Part shown: positions 12,201 to 25,900 of the stretch, piece after piece | Position numbering within the stretch: the first letter of the stretch is position 1 | How the letters are laid out: every line of letters starts with the position of its first letter | DNA from: Prosapia bicincta | Taxonomy: Eukaryota > Arthropoda > Insecta > Hemiptera > Cercopidae | Length of the DNA: 64,000 nucleotides | Assembly: GCA_036971475.1 (NCBI GenBank) | Contig: JBAIZL010000002.1 | Coordinates: 328,666,145 to 328,730,144 of the forward strand | Reading direction: 5' to 3' | Position numbers and translations under genes: made by a program | The notes under the pieces: generated by a model | Databases searched by the model: none | What the model saw: the letters and a program-made list of their open reading frames with translations, nothing else | What the model was told of the DNA's origin: nothing

Positions 12201-12840
12201 TAAATTTAGTAAATTTGTTGATTCCATCTTCGCGTGAGCTACTAGTGATCACTTACAAAAAAGTAAGTGCTACTATAGGCAAGTTAAAACATTTTTTTAA
12301 AAAAAGTTGTAAGTTAGTAAATTTGTTAAAACTTACTGAGATAGAACATTTTTGATCACTATGTGCCAATCTTCATCAGTGTCTTCTGCTTTTGATAAAG
12401 CTTTTTTAAATTATTGTCCATTTTTGCTTTTCCCGACATTCTCTTGTTAACCTGAATATTTGTTATACTAGATCAGTTGCAGTCCTGGGCGGTCTGACTT
12501 AATGAGACTTATCTACTATATTTATAAAATTTCAACTGAAAACACTTGTACTTATGTTGGTGTGTTACACTTGCCTATAGTAGCACTTACTTTTATAGCA
12601 CTAAGCAGAAGATACTGATGAAGATCGGCACATAGCGATCTTAAACGTTCTGTCTCAGTAAGTTTTAACATATTTACTAAATTTAAAGTTCGGATAGTCA
12701 TAAACTATTGTTTAAGTGATTGATAAGATTCACTGAACGTAATGGACTACAAAATTCAAGAATTAAAGTTTGAATAGTCATAAACTAATGTTGAAGTGAT
12801 TAATTACCATTCACCGAACTTAATGGACTCAAAATTCAAG
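12201..12840. repeat. Mosaic of PLE ends and hairpin-unit pieces
   Basis: In order: a hairpin-unit end (12215-12300, GATTCCATCTTCGCGTGAGC), an inverted PLE end (12300-12410, ending ATCTTCATCAGTGTCTTCTG), a copy of 10190-10390 (12405-12600) and forward PLE ends (12605-12840). At least four truncated insertions are stacked here. Confidence 0.6.
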
Positions 12841-13886
12841 AGATTATGTGATAGATGTGTTATTGTTATGTGGTTAGCAAATGATGATTTTTGTTGTTTT
12901 TAACTGAGTTTATGTGCTCTTTTTATATTTATTGAAAACTGAAGACTATTTTCAGAGGCTGATCAATATTCTTAGAGTTTTTAGCAAGTTTTGTTGATTC
13001 ATTAAAGATTTTCACTTTCATATTTCTATTGTTTGGGACCTAAATATGCTTGGAACAACCGTTCTAACTTGTGTTTTCGGTCTTCTTGGCTCAGAACTTA
13101 TGACCATAGTAATGTTAGTTTAAAACTCTTTTGGGACCCAACTCTCACCAGCTGCCCACACTTTTACTTATTTTAGCAACAGCTTATATGAAAGTTGCTT
13201 ATATACAACTTTTGATACATGCTTCAAGAAATCATTTATTTATCTTTTAATAACCATGTGAAGAGACTTTCCAGCCTACTGGTTCCAGTTTCACTCCATA
13301 AACATTACACCTGTACCTTGTTTAGCTAACTGACGAGCTCAAACCTGAATACTTGTACTCACAATTGAGCTTATACTCATGTTGGAATGCAATGTCTCAA
13401 GGCTAATGTGTATAATCCGATTATGTAGTTGACAAATATATGGCAGCTCATAATTTTTTGTTTGAGAGGTTCTGTTGTACTAAGTCTCAATTTAAAATAC
13501 TTGTTGAATGTCATATATTACAAAATCAAGCATGCTTTTCCTTTATGTCATCCTCAGTTGTGTTTTCAGTTGATATCTTTTTAAAGTAATCAAAATAAAA
13601 TATAAAATTGAGACATATTTGATATTACAATCTTCAGCTTATATCTAACTTTATGAGTAATTTCTGTTATTTAACAAAGGACAGAAAATTTGTACAATCA
13701 GCAGTGATTTAGAAATACCATAGAAAACAGTTTTGCAGAGTGAATTATTTTATCACCCTGTTGTGCCTAGTACAATTGAAATGGTTTCATGAACACATGA
13801 GATGCTTTCTTTCTATTTTGAAAATTGTTAAAATTTTTTCTGTATCCAGAAAATAAATTGATTTAATAAAGTTTGTTTGATTTCAG
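12841..13886. other. Intron sequence upstream of first recognised exon
   Basis: I see no coding stretch. A pyrimidine-rich segment ending TTTGATTTCAG precedes the exon at 13887. Confidence 0.5.
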
Positions 13887-13982
13887 GCTCAGAGAAGAAA
13901 AAGCCTGTATAGCGTAATCAGCCGGCAAGACACGGCAAAGAGAGGGAAGGTTATCAAGTTTGGATGGCTGGAAGGAGTCTAT
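13887..13982 (+). CDS. NKCC exon: end of N-tail into membrane helix 1
   Basis: This 96-nt phase 0-0 exon has acceptor tttcag and donor gtgagt. It encodes 32 residues, [15 protein letters not shown]... ending [13 protein letters not shown] followed by a short variable stretch is the conserved junction between the cytosolic N-tail and the first membrane helix in NKCC proteins. The basic RRK and RGK segments fit the membrane-proximal tail. The phosphoregulatory Thr region expected upstream is not in this exon, and I could not identify the preceding exon in the 13.9 kb to its left. Confidence 0.88.
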
Positions 13983-16900
13983 GTGAGTATAACAAGTAAC
14001 ATGTAAATTAAATGGCCTTTTTTATACCAATGTAAAAATAATTATACATTAATTTGCTAAATACAAAGCTGAACAAATACATATTTTATTTATAAAGTGA
14101 CTGTAAGTAATATCACTATTCTGAAACAAATTGTAATTAATTTAAAACATATAACATAAACATTCTATGACCACAATATTTTTTTTAAAAAATGAGAGTA
14201 CGGTTGATAGTCGATCCAGGACGATACTTATTTTCTTAATCCAACATTTTGGTAAATATATTCTTGCCCTTATCAAACCTGTTGTATTATAACAAGTAAT
14301 ATTAAAAAAAAATTGTTCAAAGTAAATTCCTACTGATGTCAAGAAAGTAAAATTTTGTCATTGTTTGCTTATTTCCAGTTTGTTTGTTTATTTTATTCGT
14401 TTCATTAATTTTTAACCTTATAACATGATTTATGGTATTTTGTGGTAACCATGGGTAACCAAGGAAGTTCTTTGTGAAGTCTAGGGTGTTTGATATTTTG
14501 CCTCCTCACATTACACATTTTAATGTTAAATGTAAGGACTTTGTTTTTTATAGCACAACAGGCCTGATAAGGGCAAGGAACTAGTTGGAGATACGCTGCA
14601 TTATTAAATAAATATCTTTGACTTGATTATCAACTGTTTTCTCACTCATTGAATACTTAATTTGAGCGCTTCAATAATCATAATTTACAATAATTTTTTA
14701 TTTATATTATAAATATTTTGGTTATAAAGTAACCTTCATCAATAGCAAAAACAAATAGATATATTACTAATATTGTTATCTAACTTATAGATTTTACATT
14801 ATCTTATAATTAAATTAAATTTTTTTTTCCTTAGGCCATCCTCTCTCTCCTTCTTAATTGTTTGACCAAACCCTTTATAGGCAACGTCTCACTGTATGTG
14901 ATACAGGGTAACAAAGGGCATATTTTTAAATGAAAAATAAAGTTTATGTAATTTTATTTTAATAATGAAATGTAACTAACCCAATCTTTTCTATAAAAAT
15001 TACAATTTTTCCCTTTTAAGTGTAGAGTTTAGGACAGGACTTTCATCTGAAATAGTAATATATCGGTATTTAGTAATATAAAAATTCCAAAACCGTTTAT
15101 AAATTATAATATTCATAACTAATGTAACATTGGGAACTTATAATTATGAATAGTTTCTAAAATATATTTAGTAATTAGTTATCGATTCAACTTGGCAAAA
15201 AATCATTACTTATCGATATTTTTCAGCAGACTTATTTCACATGTGTCTTGTTGCACGTGATTCACAACATCGAACAATTCGATGTAAGAAGTGATCTTGT
15301 GCCAAGTTGAATGGATAAATGAGCCTTTATTATAAACCTCAAGATGTATAACTCAACAAGTGTATATTCAGCAATACATGACATATTTTGTCTTTTATAT
15401 TAAATATATCTAATTTGTTACACAAATTAAATATATTAAATAAAGACACATTAAATTTAGTCCAGTATAGAGCATCAAAAATTATCATTGGTGCAGTGTC
15501 TTCTACTACTAACACCAAGCCGAACTTGAAAGCGGTCTTGTTTCTCTTGTAAACAGACGAAAACTTGTTACTGTAAAGTTCACTGACAAAATCAGAAGCC
15601 ACAATAAAGACTACATAGCTCACAGAGCTTTCAGTGCTTGGGAAGGTACGTCAAGACTTCAGAGATCACCAACCCTGCAATTTGACAGAGACATCAGAGA
15701 TGCCATACTTCTTGACCACTCCTCCCTGGACATTACTCAGGAACCACTTTTTCCTTCAAGGCTCCTATGAATACTAAAATCAATACTAACTTATTAGAAC
15801 CCTGCTTTAATAAAGAACCAACTCAAGTTTTATTTCAGGAAGGTAAAGACACTGTCTTACTTGCCAAAGAAAACAGTGCATTAGTCTACACAGATGGTTC
15901 CTCTGATATTGACTGTAATAGAGGTGATGGAGGCATCTCCATAATTTGCATCTCAGGAAATAACGTCAGGCTCAAAATACTCACTGGCTAAATTGCTTCA
16001 AACTTCACTAATGAACTAATTGCTACTAAAGAGGCGTTTACCCACTGTCACTCTTTTCCTCCTCCTAACAACTCAATAGAAGAAATTGTAATTTTCTGAC
16101 TCAAAATCAGCCATACATAATGGTGAGACAAGACTGACACAAGAAATTAATACTCTTCTCCATTCATTAAATATACCTTGCATTCTCCAGTGGATCCCTG
16201 CTCATGTCGGAATTGAGGGTAATGAGTGTCCAGATGCATTTGCAAAGGAAGCACGTGACGAAGATCAACTTCTAACAGTCACTTATACAGATGCGAATGC
16301 TGTTGCCAATCAAAAAATCTACATCAACCAGCATTTAAGCAAGGCAACCATCCCTGATCTAAACTGCCCAAGAAACCTCCCCTCTACAGTAGCTATTGGA
16401 CATTTCAAGGGTATAAAGATATCACCAACTAATATAAAAGTCTTGAATTTTGTAGTCCATTACGTTCAGTGAGTCTTATTAATCACTTAAGCAATAGTTT
16501 ATGACTATCCGAACTTTAAATTTAGTAAATTTGTCAAAACTTACTGAGACAGAACGTTTTCGATTGCTATGTGCCGATCTTCATCAGTGTCTTCTGCTTG
16601 GAGATGTTGGGTCAAGCGGTGACGGTTTTAAAGGTAGGTTTTCGATAGTATCAAAGAGTATGTGTGATTTGTATTGTGTTTGTTCGTTTAATAAGTTTGT
16701 ACTTTGTGTTTTTGTGTGTCTGTAAATTTCATATTGTTCTAGTGTGTTGAGATGTGGTCCTTGTTTTGATGTGTAGGATTTCTAGGTTATGGTAAATGTG
16801 TGTGTATTTGTGTCCTGTTTCTTTTATGTGATTGTAAATGTTGAGTTGGTGTTCTGTTTGTGTTCCTCGACTCTTTGTTTAAAGCTGTGACCTATTTGTC

Positions 16901-19900
16901 CAATGTAGAATTCGTTACATTCATCGCAGTTCAGTTTGTATACGCCTGGTGCTTGTAGTTTATCTTTGTTGTTGGTGTTGTGTTGTATTTTGTATTGTAA
17001 CTTGTTATTAGTTTTGTATGCTATTTTTTATTCTATTTTTTGAAATTTGCAGGCAATTTTGTTTGTTGTTTTGTTTATGAATGGTATTGTGATGTATTTG
17101 TTTTCCCTGTCTGTAGTGTTAATTTTAGTGTTTTTTTTTTGTATTTTGTACCATAGTTTGTCTATTATTGCGGTGTTGTATCAATTTGTGTATGCTAAAA
17201 AACACAAAGTACAAACATTAAACGAACAAACACTTTACAAACACACATACTCTTTGATACTATCGAAAACCTACCTTTAAAACCGTCACCGCTTGACCCA
17301 ATATTAACAACTTCACTAAATTTAAAGTTCGGATAGCCATAAACTATTGTTTAAGTGATTAATAATATAAAATATTATCCCATTTGCAAGCACTATCTCC
17401 AACCACAACTAACCCTAGATTATGTTTTGGACTGCCAAGCCATTGTCCGTTCTCTCTTTCAATTTGGAGCACCACCAAATGAAATGGTTCATGGTCATTG
17501 GGCTCCAGAACTGGGAGATCTTATCATCAGGACTTTTGGAGGAATCTCAACTTGTTGCACTTTGCACATTAATAGACACAACAACAATTTGTTACAAAAA
17601 TCTTGTTATAGCTCTACTTTTTATTTTTCTAAATTTAATTTTATTACAAATCTTACAACAAATTTTTGCATGTCCCTGATTTATCTAATGTTTGTGTTTT
17701 ATAGTTTTGGGTCTCCAATATGTTTTTAAGCTTATTATGTACTAAGTTTTATATGGAATTTTTAATTTAAAATTTTTAAAAATTTGCTTCAGCTTTTGGT
17801 CAGTGCATTTGCAAAAGTTAAAGTAAGGTATTCATTTTTTTTACAAGGTCTATGAAAACAGATATTAATTGAAAGTAATCCCCTATGATCTCCAAAATGA
17901 TTTTGATTGTTTAAACCTAGATTAATTTCTAGTATCAGTTAATATTTTATATATACTATTTAGTTGAAACATTCATATAAATTCAACATTTGTTTATTAC
18001 AAGCTGTTTACTAATAAATAGGTTATGTATATATTTAATTAAATGTTAAACACCAACTATTCTTTGAGCTTAATTTGTAAGGTTATGTTAATAACAAATA
18101 AAAGGCATAAACAAAATTCAAAATTAACTATTTATTTTTTCAGACGCGTTTTAGTTTCAAAGTCATCGTCATGAGTGAGTGTTGCTACTACAAACTCAGA
18201 CCTACAACTAAGTTAATTAATTTGTGAGTTTTGTGTATATCTTTTATTTGTTATTAAAAGTTTAATAGTTATCATTTGTCTTTCCTTTCTTTTTATTTGT
18301 TTCTCACTTCATATTATTGAATCAACAAAATCTGAGGCGAAATGAAAATTTGGATGTATTTTGCTTACATGCGAGAAGAGTATTTTTTTCTATACTGTAT
18401 AGTATAGTGATGCCGTCATCATATCTATGTTTGTAAATGACTTTGTGTATATTTGAAGGAATTGGAGTGTTTTCAATGTGCTGTAGAAATATTTTGCTAA
18501 GGACGCTGATTGGAATTCCAATGGGTTGGCCATTTGATCAGGAATAAAATTGGAGTTGAAAGTGAAATAGTTTTGATGATAATTGTTTCTCGGATGTCCA
18601 GGTTTTTATTAATATGGAATTGTGAGATGTTGTTATATGTTAGTTTGAATTTTAGGATGTTTAGGGTTCCGGTTATTGGAATTTTGGTATATAAGACTGG
18701 ACTGATATATATTGGTATATATGGACATATTAGTATGTGTTAGGTCAAATTATACTTGTGTTGAGTTGTATGGTATGTTTATGTTTTTTACTTTGTTTGT
18801 CAAATCTGTTCTGTTTTTATATTTTTGTTTGTGTTGATATTAATGAGCTGTCTGATATTATCGTGTCAGTATGTTTTTCTGGTTTATGTGCTGGAGCATT
18901 CTTGTAGTTTACAAATGATTTCAGAGGGATATTGGGCATGTGAAATTTTGGGAGAACACAGATTGTAAGTACCTTAGGTTAAATTTGTTTTAGGTTGTTT
19001 TATAAATGTACTATTTATGTTTTAGTATTGTTAATTTTTCTCTTGGCAGCTTTGTGATATTTTTCTATTGGATCTGTTGTTATTTGTATTATATTGCTAT
19101 TATCTAAGTATACATTGATTTTATTATTAAAGTATTGGTGTTGGTGATTACAGTGGTGTTCCCTTTATCTGTTTTGGTGAGTTTAATGTTGTTTTGTGGT
19201 TTCTTATTTTGTGTGACTCCCAACTACTCCCAATCAGATAGCCATGGAATGTCCAGCCCTCAGTGAAATATTCCTACAGCACATTCAAAACACCCAGATC
19301 ATCTCAAACAACATGTACTCACACAAAATAATGTACAAGCATAGTGCGTTAGCGGCGTCATCACACTATACTGGGGTAATATATCTCAATGTAAAACATT
19401 CCTTTTGCACACAAAGTACACCCAAACCTCCATTTCACAACAGAATTGAAAGAGTCTAACCTTTAAATTTTTTCAACTACAGTACAACAAAAAGTAATGC
19501 ATAAAATATACCTTGAATATGTAAAGTTAATTAACAATGACAGCCACACTTATCCAAAACACCTAAAATTACTACAGACAAATTTGGAATATACAAACAT
19601 CACATAACAGATAATATATTTCAAATGGACCTGCATAATTTTAACTGAACAGCCTTCTCTAATACACACACTCTTATCCTAGATACTGATCACATCTACT
19701 AACCACAAACTTGCATCGTGTAAAAAAAATACCACAGGCAGTCTGGTTTCATATAATGTGAAATGACCATCAGTATAGTAACGGGCTCAAGCTGTCTCAC
19801 TTAATTATAAAACAATTATTGATGAATAATAATACAAAATCTCTATATACTCTTTCTCTCCTCTCTCTCCTTCTCTCTCCCCTCTCTCTCTCTCTCTTTT

Positions 19901-22900
19901 TATACAGCCAAACTACTATTTAAGAAATCAAATTTTTAGGTTGTAGGCCTTACATCATGAAAAGTAGTAAAAATGCATGTAGGTTTTAAAAAAAATTATT
20001 ATAAAGTAGTTATTATGTTAGTAACTCTTAAAACCTGTTTACTTTGTCAGTGGTAACTAAATTTTTTTACAGAAAAAAATTTGTACAGAAAAAAATGTAA
20101 CTCGCATCAGAGGTAACTTATAAATTTTTTATTGCAGATGAGATGTCTTCTGAACATTTGGGGAGTAATGCTTTTCCTTCGGCTGTCCTGGGTCGTGGGT
20201 CAAGGAGGCATTGGTAATTTTTTATGTGTATTGCACTGTACACTTAGAATAAAATGTCATTAACTTTGTTTGAGTTAGAGGCATTTGAGGCTATTTTCCC
20301 TAACACAAGGCTTAAGTCTGTGAAATGAGTGTCAGCATCACAACGTTAAAGGTTTTTTTTCCCTAGGGATAATATATATCAAGATACATCAACCTTCTTG
20401 TGATATACACATGTTGTCTTTAAGAGTACGATAAAAGTAAAGAGAGATGTAGATAAGTTTTTTTTTTAATTATTTATTTTTATAAATAAGACTTCATAGT
20501 CTATAAATAAAACTTCATAGCTTTGAAGTTTTAAACTTCAAGTTTTGATACTTACAAACTTGGATTTAGTTAAAATGACAGGCTTTAAATTAAGCCAGGT
20601 TGGTTAAAATATTTAGTACACGAGATTGAATTTTGGTGTTTTTTCTCTGAAGCTTAGAGGTTTATAGAATAAAGTATTTTTGCAGTTTTTGTGTTGTACA
20701 TCTTAGGTTTTTTTAATTTACTACTTTTGGTATCACTTGGTAAAAAAGCTCTACTTAATGAAATTTTTCTGCAGATGGGGTTTGCACTAGATCAGTGCAT
20801 TGTTCACTGCTGTGAGTCACGGACAAGACTGTTGCTCAGGTGTGTTGTATTGTTGTGATTCTGAGATATATTGGTGTTCTGTGGTGTGTTATGGTTCATA
20901 GACTAGTTGTTAATTATGTGACAAGATATTCAAACACCATAAAAACCATCCACATTACATTATAAACAACAAAGCACACTCACAATCTATGTTATATTTG
21001 AACACATAATTCATAAATACTCTATGAACAATAAGACTCCATGGAACATCAATACACACAGACTCATACTAACACAACACACCTGAGCAACAGTCTTGTT
21101 TTTGACTCATGGAACACCAATACACACAGACTCACACTAACACAACACACCTGAGCAACAGTCTTGTTTGTGACTCATAGCATTGAACAATGCCCTGATC
21201 TAGTGCGAATCGTGTCTAGTAAGAAAAACACCAGTAAATAATGTTTTTTGTTAAGTGATACCAATAGTAGTAAAATAAATTATTTTTGTACAGTTTAGTT
21301 ACATTTTTCTCATACAAGTTACAAGGAATCTAACCTTCACTTATTTTTAGGGATGGGAATTGCAGTTATTTGTCTAGCAAATGTTGTTACCATAGCAACA
21401 ACATTGTCAATGTCAGCAGTCAGTACAAATGGTTTAATAGAAGCAGGTAAACAATCTGCATGGCATATGGGAGCACTTGTAGGGCATGTGCATGATCTAA
21501 CTGCAGGGTTCTTGAAAATGACAGTCCTATTTTCACACATCTATTTTCACACTTTGTTTTCGTACATGTTCACGGCTGTACTGGTATCATCAAAATGTTA
21601 ATTTGCCTAGGTTGTGTTTTGTCTCTTTTAATCTATAACGTATATATACATTTTCGGTCATATTGTGTTACAAATAATTATTTTCTGAAAGTGAAAGTTA
21701 ACAGAAAATATGTTTAAAATATCCACATGTATAAAATAAGATTAATCATTTTAAATGTAGTCCATCTCAAAACAAATAGAAATTAAGGTATGTTAATATG
21801 TACCAGCTTTACACCAAACTCTTGAGTGAAACAAATTAAGTTTCTATTATCCATTTATGCTAAAATAAATAAATATAGGTGTAGATTATAATTTAATATT
21901 CTAAACTATTTTAAAAGCAAGCTCGTTTACAAAAAAAAAACATTAAAAAAATTAACATATTTTTAATACATTGATTTTCTAACAACCAAAATGAAAAAAG
22001 AATATAAAAAAATACTAGCATTATTTAAGAACAAGTAATATTTAAAATACTCTTTAAAGTCAATTTCTATTTAGGTCAAAAAGAAAAATTTTATTATAGT
22101 TACTTTTTAATAAATAATTGCACATTTGTTGATTCCATCTTCACGTGAGCTACTAGTAATCACTAAACACTTTTAATGTTTTAAAATACTGGCCTATAGT
22201 AGTACTTACTTTGTTTGTTGAGGACGGCCGTTTCGGGAGATGTGTCTCATTGTCAACTCAGACCATAACTCAAGGAGGCAAGTTTTTTAAAACATTTAAA
22301 AGTGTTTAAATAATTGCAATTAATATAAATAAACACCTGTTCTACCACATAACCTACAACATAAAATCAGCTGTTTTATGAAATCATATGTTATCACTTA
22401 TTTTAAGAAAAATTGGTTAAAATAACTATATTGCATACCTTGCCCTTTTTGTGAAAAGTTTTTCTTCCACATAAAGTTAAAATTAATTCATTAAATTTAA
22501 TTATTGAATTAATATTTGCAAAACACTGTATTAACAACAATTGCCATTCACTACAAATTTTAAACAATATATAGTAAGAGTGTGAACTAAATTGAAAACT
22601 ATTTTAAAACATTTAAAAGTTCATACCCCTCCTCCATATGTGTACTTATCAAAGTATCTAGTAGACAAGATACTAAGGATTACAATTTTTGTAATATGAT
22701 GAAAACTTGAAATTGTAAAGGAATGCATTAGTACTTGTGGAGTTGAACATGTGCGATGAACATGTCAAGAATGAATTAACCATGTCAATACCTTTTGCGT
22801 CACTCTGTTGCATGATTTAATTGAAGAATTTTAAAGAATATTAACTCTTGAATTACCTCACATCACCAAATTATTTAAAATAAAATCTTTGTGATTGTGT

Positions 22901-25900
22901 TGAAAATATTTACAAAATAATCATGCTGTGATAAAACCCACAGTTATTGATATTCGCTCAATGTTACTTCTATAAAAACCAAGAAAGTTATTTCAAACAG
23001 ATAAATTTATACAACCTTTACAGTCATACGGTTCTCATCACGTGATCAATGGTAATACAGTATTATAATTGTTTTACAATATCTGAAAACAGATGTGAAT
23101 GCAATGAATGTGCCATAAGTAATTCCTTGTACAAGGTAACGGATATATATTACTAGAGATAAAATAAAGTGCAAACTGTTCTCTTGACACATTTATTGTA
23201 GTTTATTTATACACTGTCTTTTGTTCACTCTTTTATAAATATTTATCTCTGTTCTTAAGCCACAAAGGACTGTTTTTTGTATCACTATCTCAAATATTGT
23301 CTTTCAACTTCGTGAAGCCTCATTCTGTGTCTTCTTAGAACATTGTGCATCAACTCCCCCATATATTACGAGAATAGCTCCCCCATACATTACACGCTCT
23401 ACTAAATATTCTGTAATTACTAAATACTAATCCCAATTTCAAAGGGCGTTTCTCCAAAGTTCACAATAAAAACAATTTGTTAGTTATTAATTTTTTCAAT
23501 TTGTGTAGTTAAATGGTTAATGTACAAATTACAGTATTTTAGGAACAGTGTAATTTTAAGCATGAGTGATTTTGGAAAAGTTTTAAGTATGTGGTTGTTG
23601 GCAGGAAAATAAATACGTTTGAAATTGAGCAATTTCCACAATTAGTAAACCCATTGGATTTCATGCTATTTAATGTGCCCTTCGATCTTATAGAGCCACT
23701 GAAGAAGACTATTAACATGCCGGAAAAGATATTCCAAATTACCTTGGAAATTTTAGGCTCATGGTACCCATAGGACTCCTGGGTGAGAATCTACACGGAT
23801 GGGTCTAGAAGGCATGACGAGACGGGAGCGGGAATATACAGTGATTATGTCTCACACTGTTTTGCACCGAACAAAAAATCAACTGTTTTTGAGACAGAAC
23901 TGTTTGCCATCAACGAGGCTCTTCAACAGCTAATTATAAGACCAAGACTTAATACCAATATTGTTTTATTGGTGGACTCTAAATCCTCATTACAAGCAAT
24001 GGCTAATAATGATAATACAAGTAGTGCAATTGTACAGAATATAAAAAAGAATTATAAAATTGTAAAAAACAATGTAATAAATTATTCTAATGCAGTGGAT
24101 CCCGTCTCATATGGGAATACAGGGGAATGAGACCACAGATGAGCTTGCAAAGAGAGGGACTAAAATTGTTCAAAAACCATCAAAAGTTCTATCATTGCAA
24201 GCAAGAATAAAAAGTATTAAAACATCTTACCAACAAGGTTTTAGGAATATGATGAGGAAAATATTGAAGGACAAGTCCTATAATGTGTTTGAGCTGTTTG
24301 AGAACACTCCTGAGAAAAACATCTGTTGCTAACTTTAAACTGGCCACAGGGCATGACTGTCTCGCCGGACATCTAAGCAAAATGAAAATATTAGAATCCA
24401 ACAGGTGCACAATATGTGCATGCCAAACATCTATTATGGACAATGGCCACCTCCTGGTCTGCAGTGGACTAGATAAGGAAAGACAACAACGAAGGGACTT
24501 ACCTGGGTTGTATTGAGAAGCAAGATCTCAAATGGCATAAGTCAAGTGAGAGCCTTTGGAAGAAGAAGAAGGCACAGATTAGAAAGAAAGTACTTCTTGG
24601 AAACAATCCTTTTGTTGTAATGCTTAATCACTCTTGCTTAATATACAAATTTTATCTTCATGGAATAAACCTCTAAGAAGTAATATAGAAAAAAAAATTT
24701 AAGTAAATTCCTATTGAGGTTAACAAAGAAAACTTTTATTTTAGTTACCCTAGAGCACTATTTATGATATTGTGTGGTAACCGTGGCTACAGTTTAAAGT
24801 TGTACAATGGAGGTTTTGACTACAACCAGAAGGGGGAAAAATTCATATACATCTTTGAGAAATTTATTTCTAGGTATTGGAAAGTTGATGCAGTGCCAAG
24901 GCGCTAGACTATGAACATGATGGTTCTCAGTTCGAATCTGGCTAGACCCTACAAATTTCATAATTTAATTATTATATAAATATTTGAAATAACTGTAGGA
25001 AAATTATTGTCATCCCCTATAGGCGAAAAAAAGTGTATTTGAACTAGATTGGAGGAATAAAAACGTATTTCATTGAAAATTTTTACAAGATATATATCAG
25101 GAGAGTGTGAGCTAATAGATGGAATTTAAAAATAGAAGCACCATTATAGGTTTATATAAAATAATATTGTCTTGTAATAAGAGTGTGGCACCCTTTATTG
25201 TAACTGTAATAACAGTTATAAATAATACTAAAAATCATGAGTTTTGGTTGTAATGTCTCTGAGGATTATAGCTTTGTAATCACGATATACATTAGGTAAA
25301 ATAAATATTGTGGTTAGAGATTTTTGAATATTGCTTGATAATATTTAACCAGAGGTTTTTACAAATAAATGTTGAATATTAACAAAATTCTTTTCATATT
25401 ACACTCACTAGGTTTAAATGTTGTAGAAATAAAACGACTGGTTTACAAGTCAAGGATTGTCATTTATTAATTTAGTGGCAACATTTTGATAATATATTCA
25501 GTACCATCTTCCGGCCTGTGGATATGAATTGTAATTAATGTTGGTACAAGTTAATAAATAGCTATAAACTAATTAAAATATGTAATACTATTGAAATTCA
25601 ACAAATAACAAGGACATGCACACAATATAATGAAATACTCAATTACAGAATTAGTCATTTCATTCAGCAAAATAAAATGAAAGACATTAGTTATTCTGAA
25701 TGAAATGACTAATACTTGAATTAAATATTTTTTTATATTCTGTGTCCTTCCCATTTGTTGAATGTCAAATGTATTACATTATTTAAATTAGTTTACAGTG
25801 ATTAATTAATTCGTATACACATTAATTACTATTCATATGTATAGGCCTGAAGACCGTAACAAATATGTTATCGAAACATTGCCATTAAATTAAAAATGAC

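Noticed and set aside
21353..21601. Treating the frame at 21353-21601 as an independent small protein
   Set aside because: It is the cassette exon plus intron read-through; the donor at 21447 and homology end together.
24880..24950. A functional tRNA gene
   Set aside because: Stems do not close into a cloverleaf and the segment lies in a dispersed repeat.
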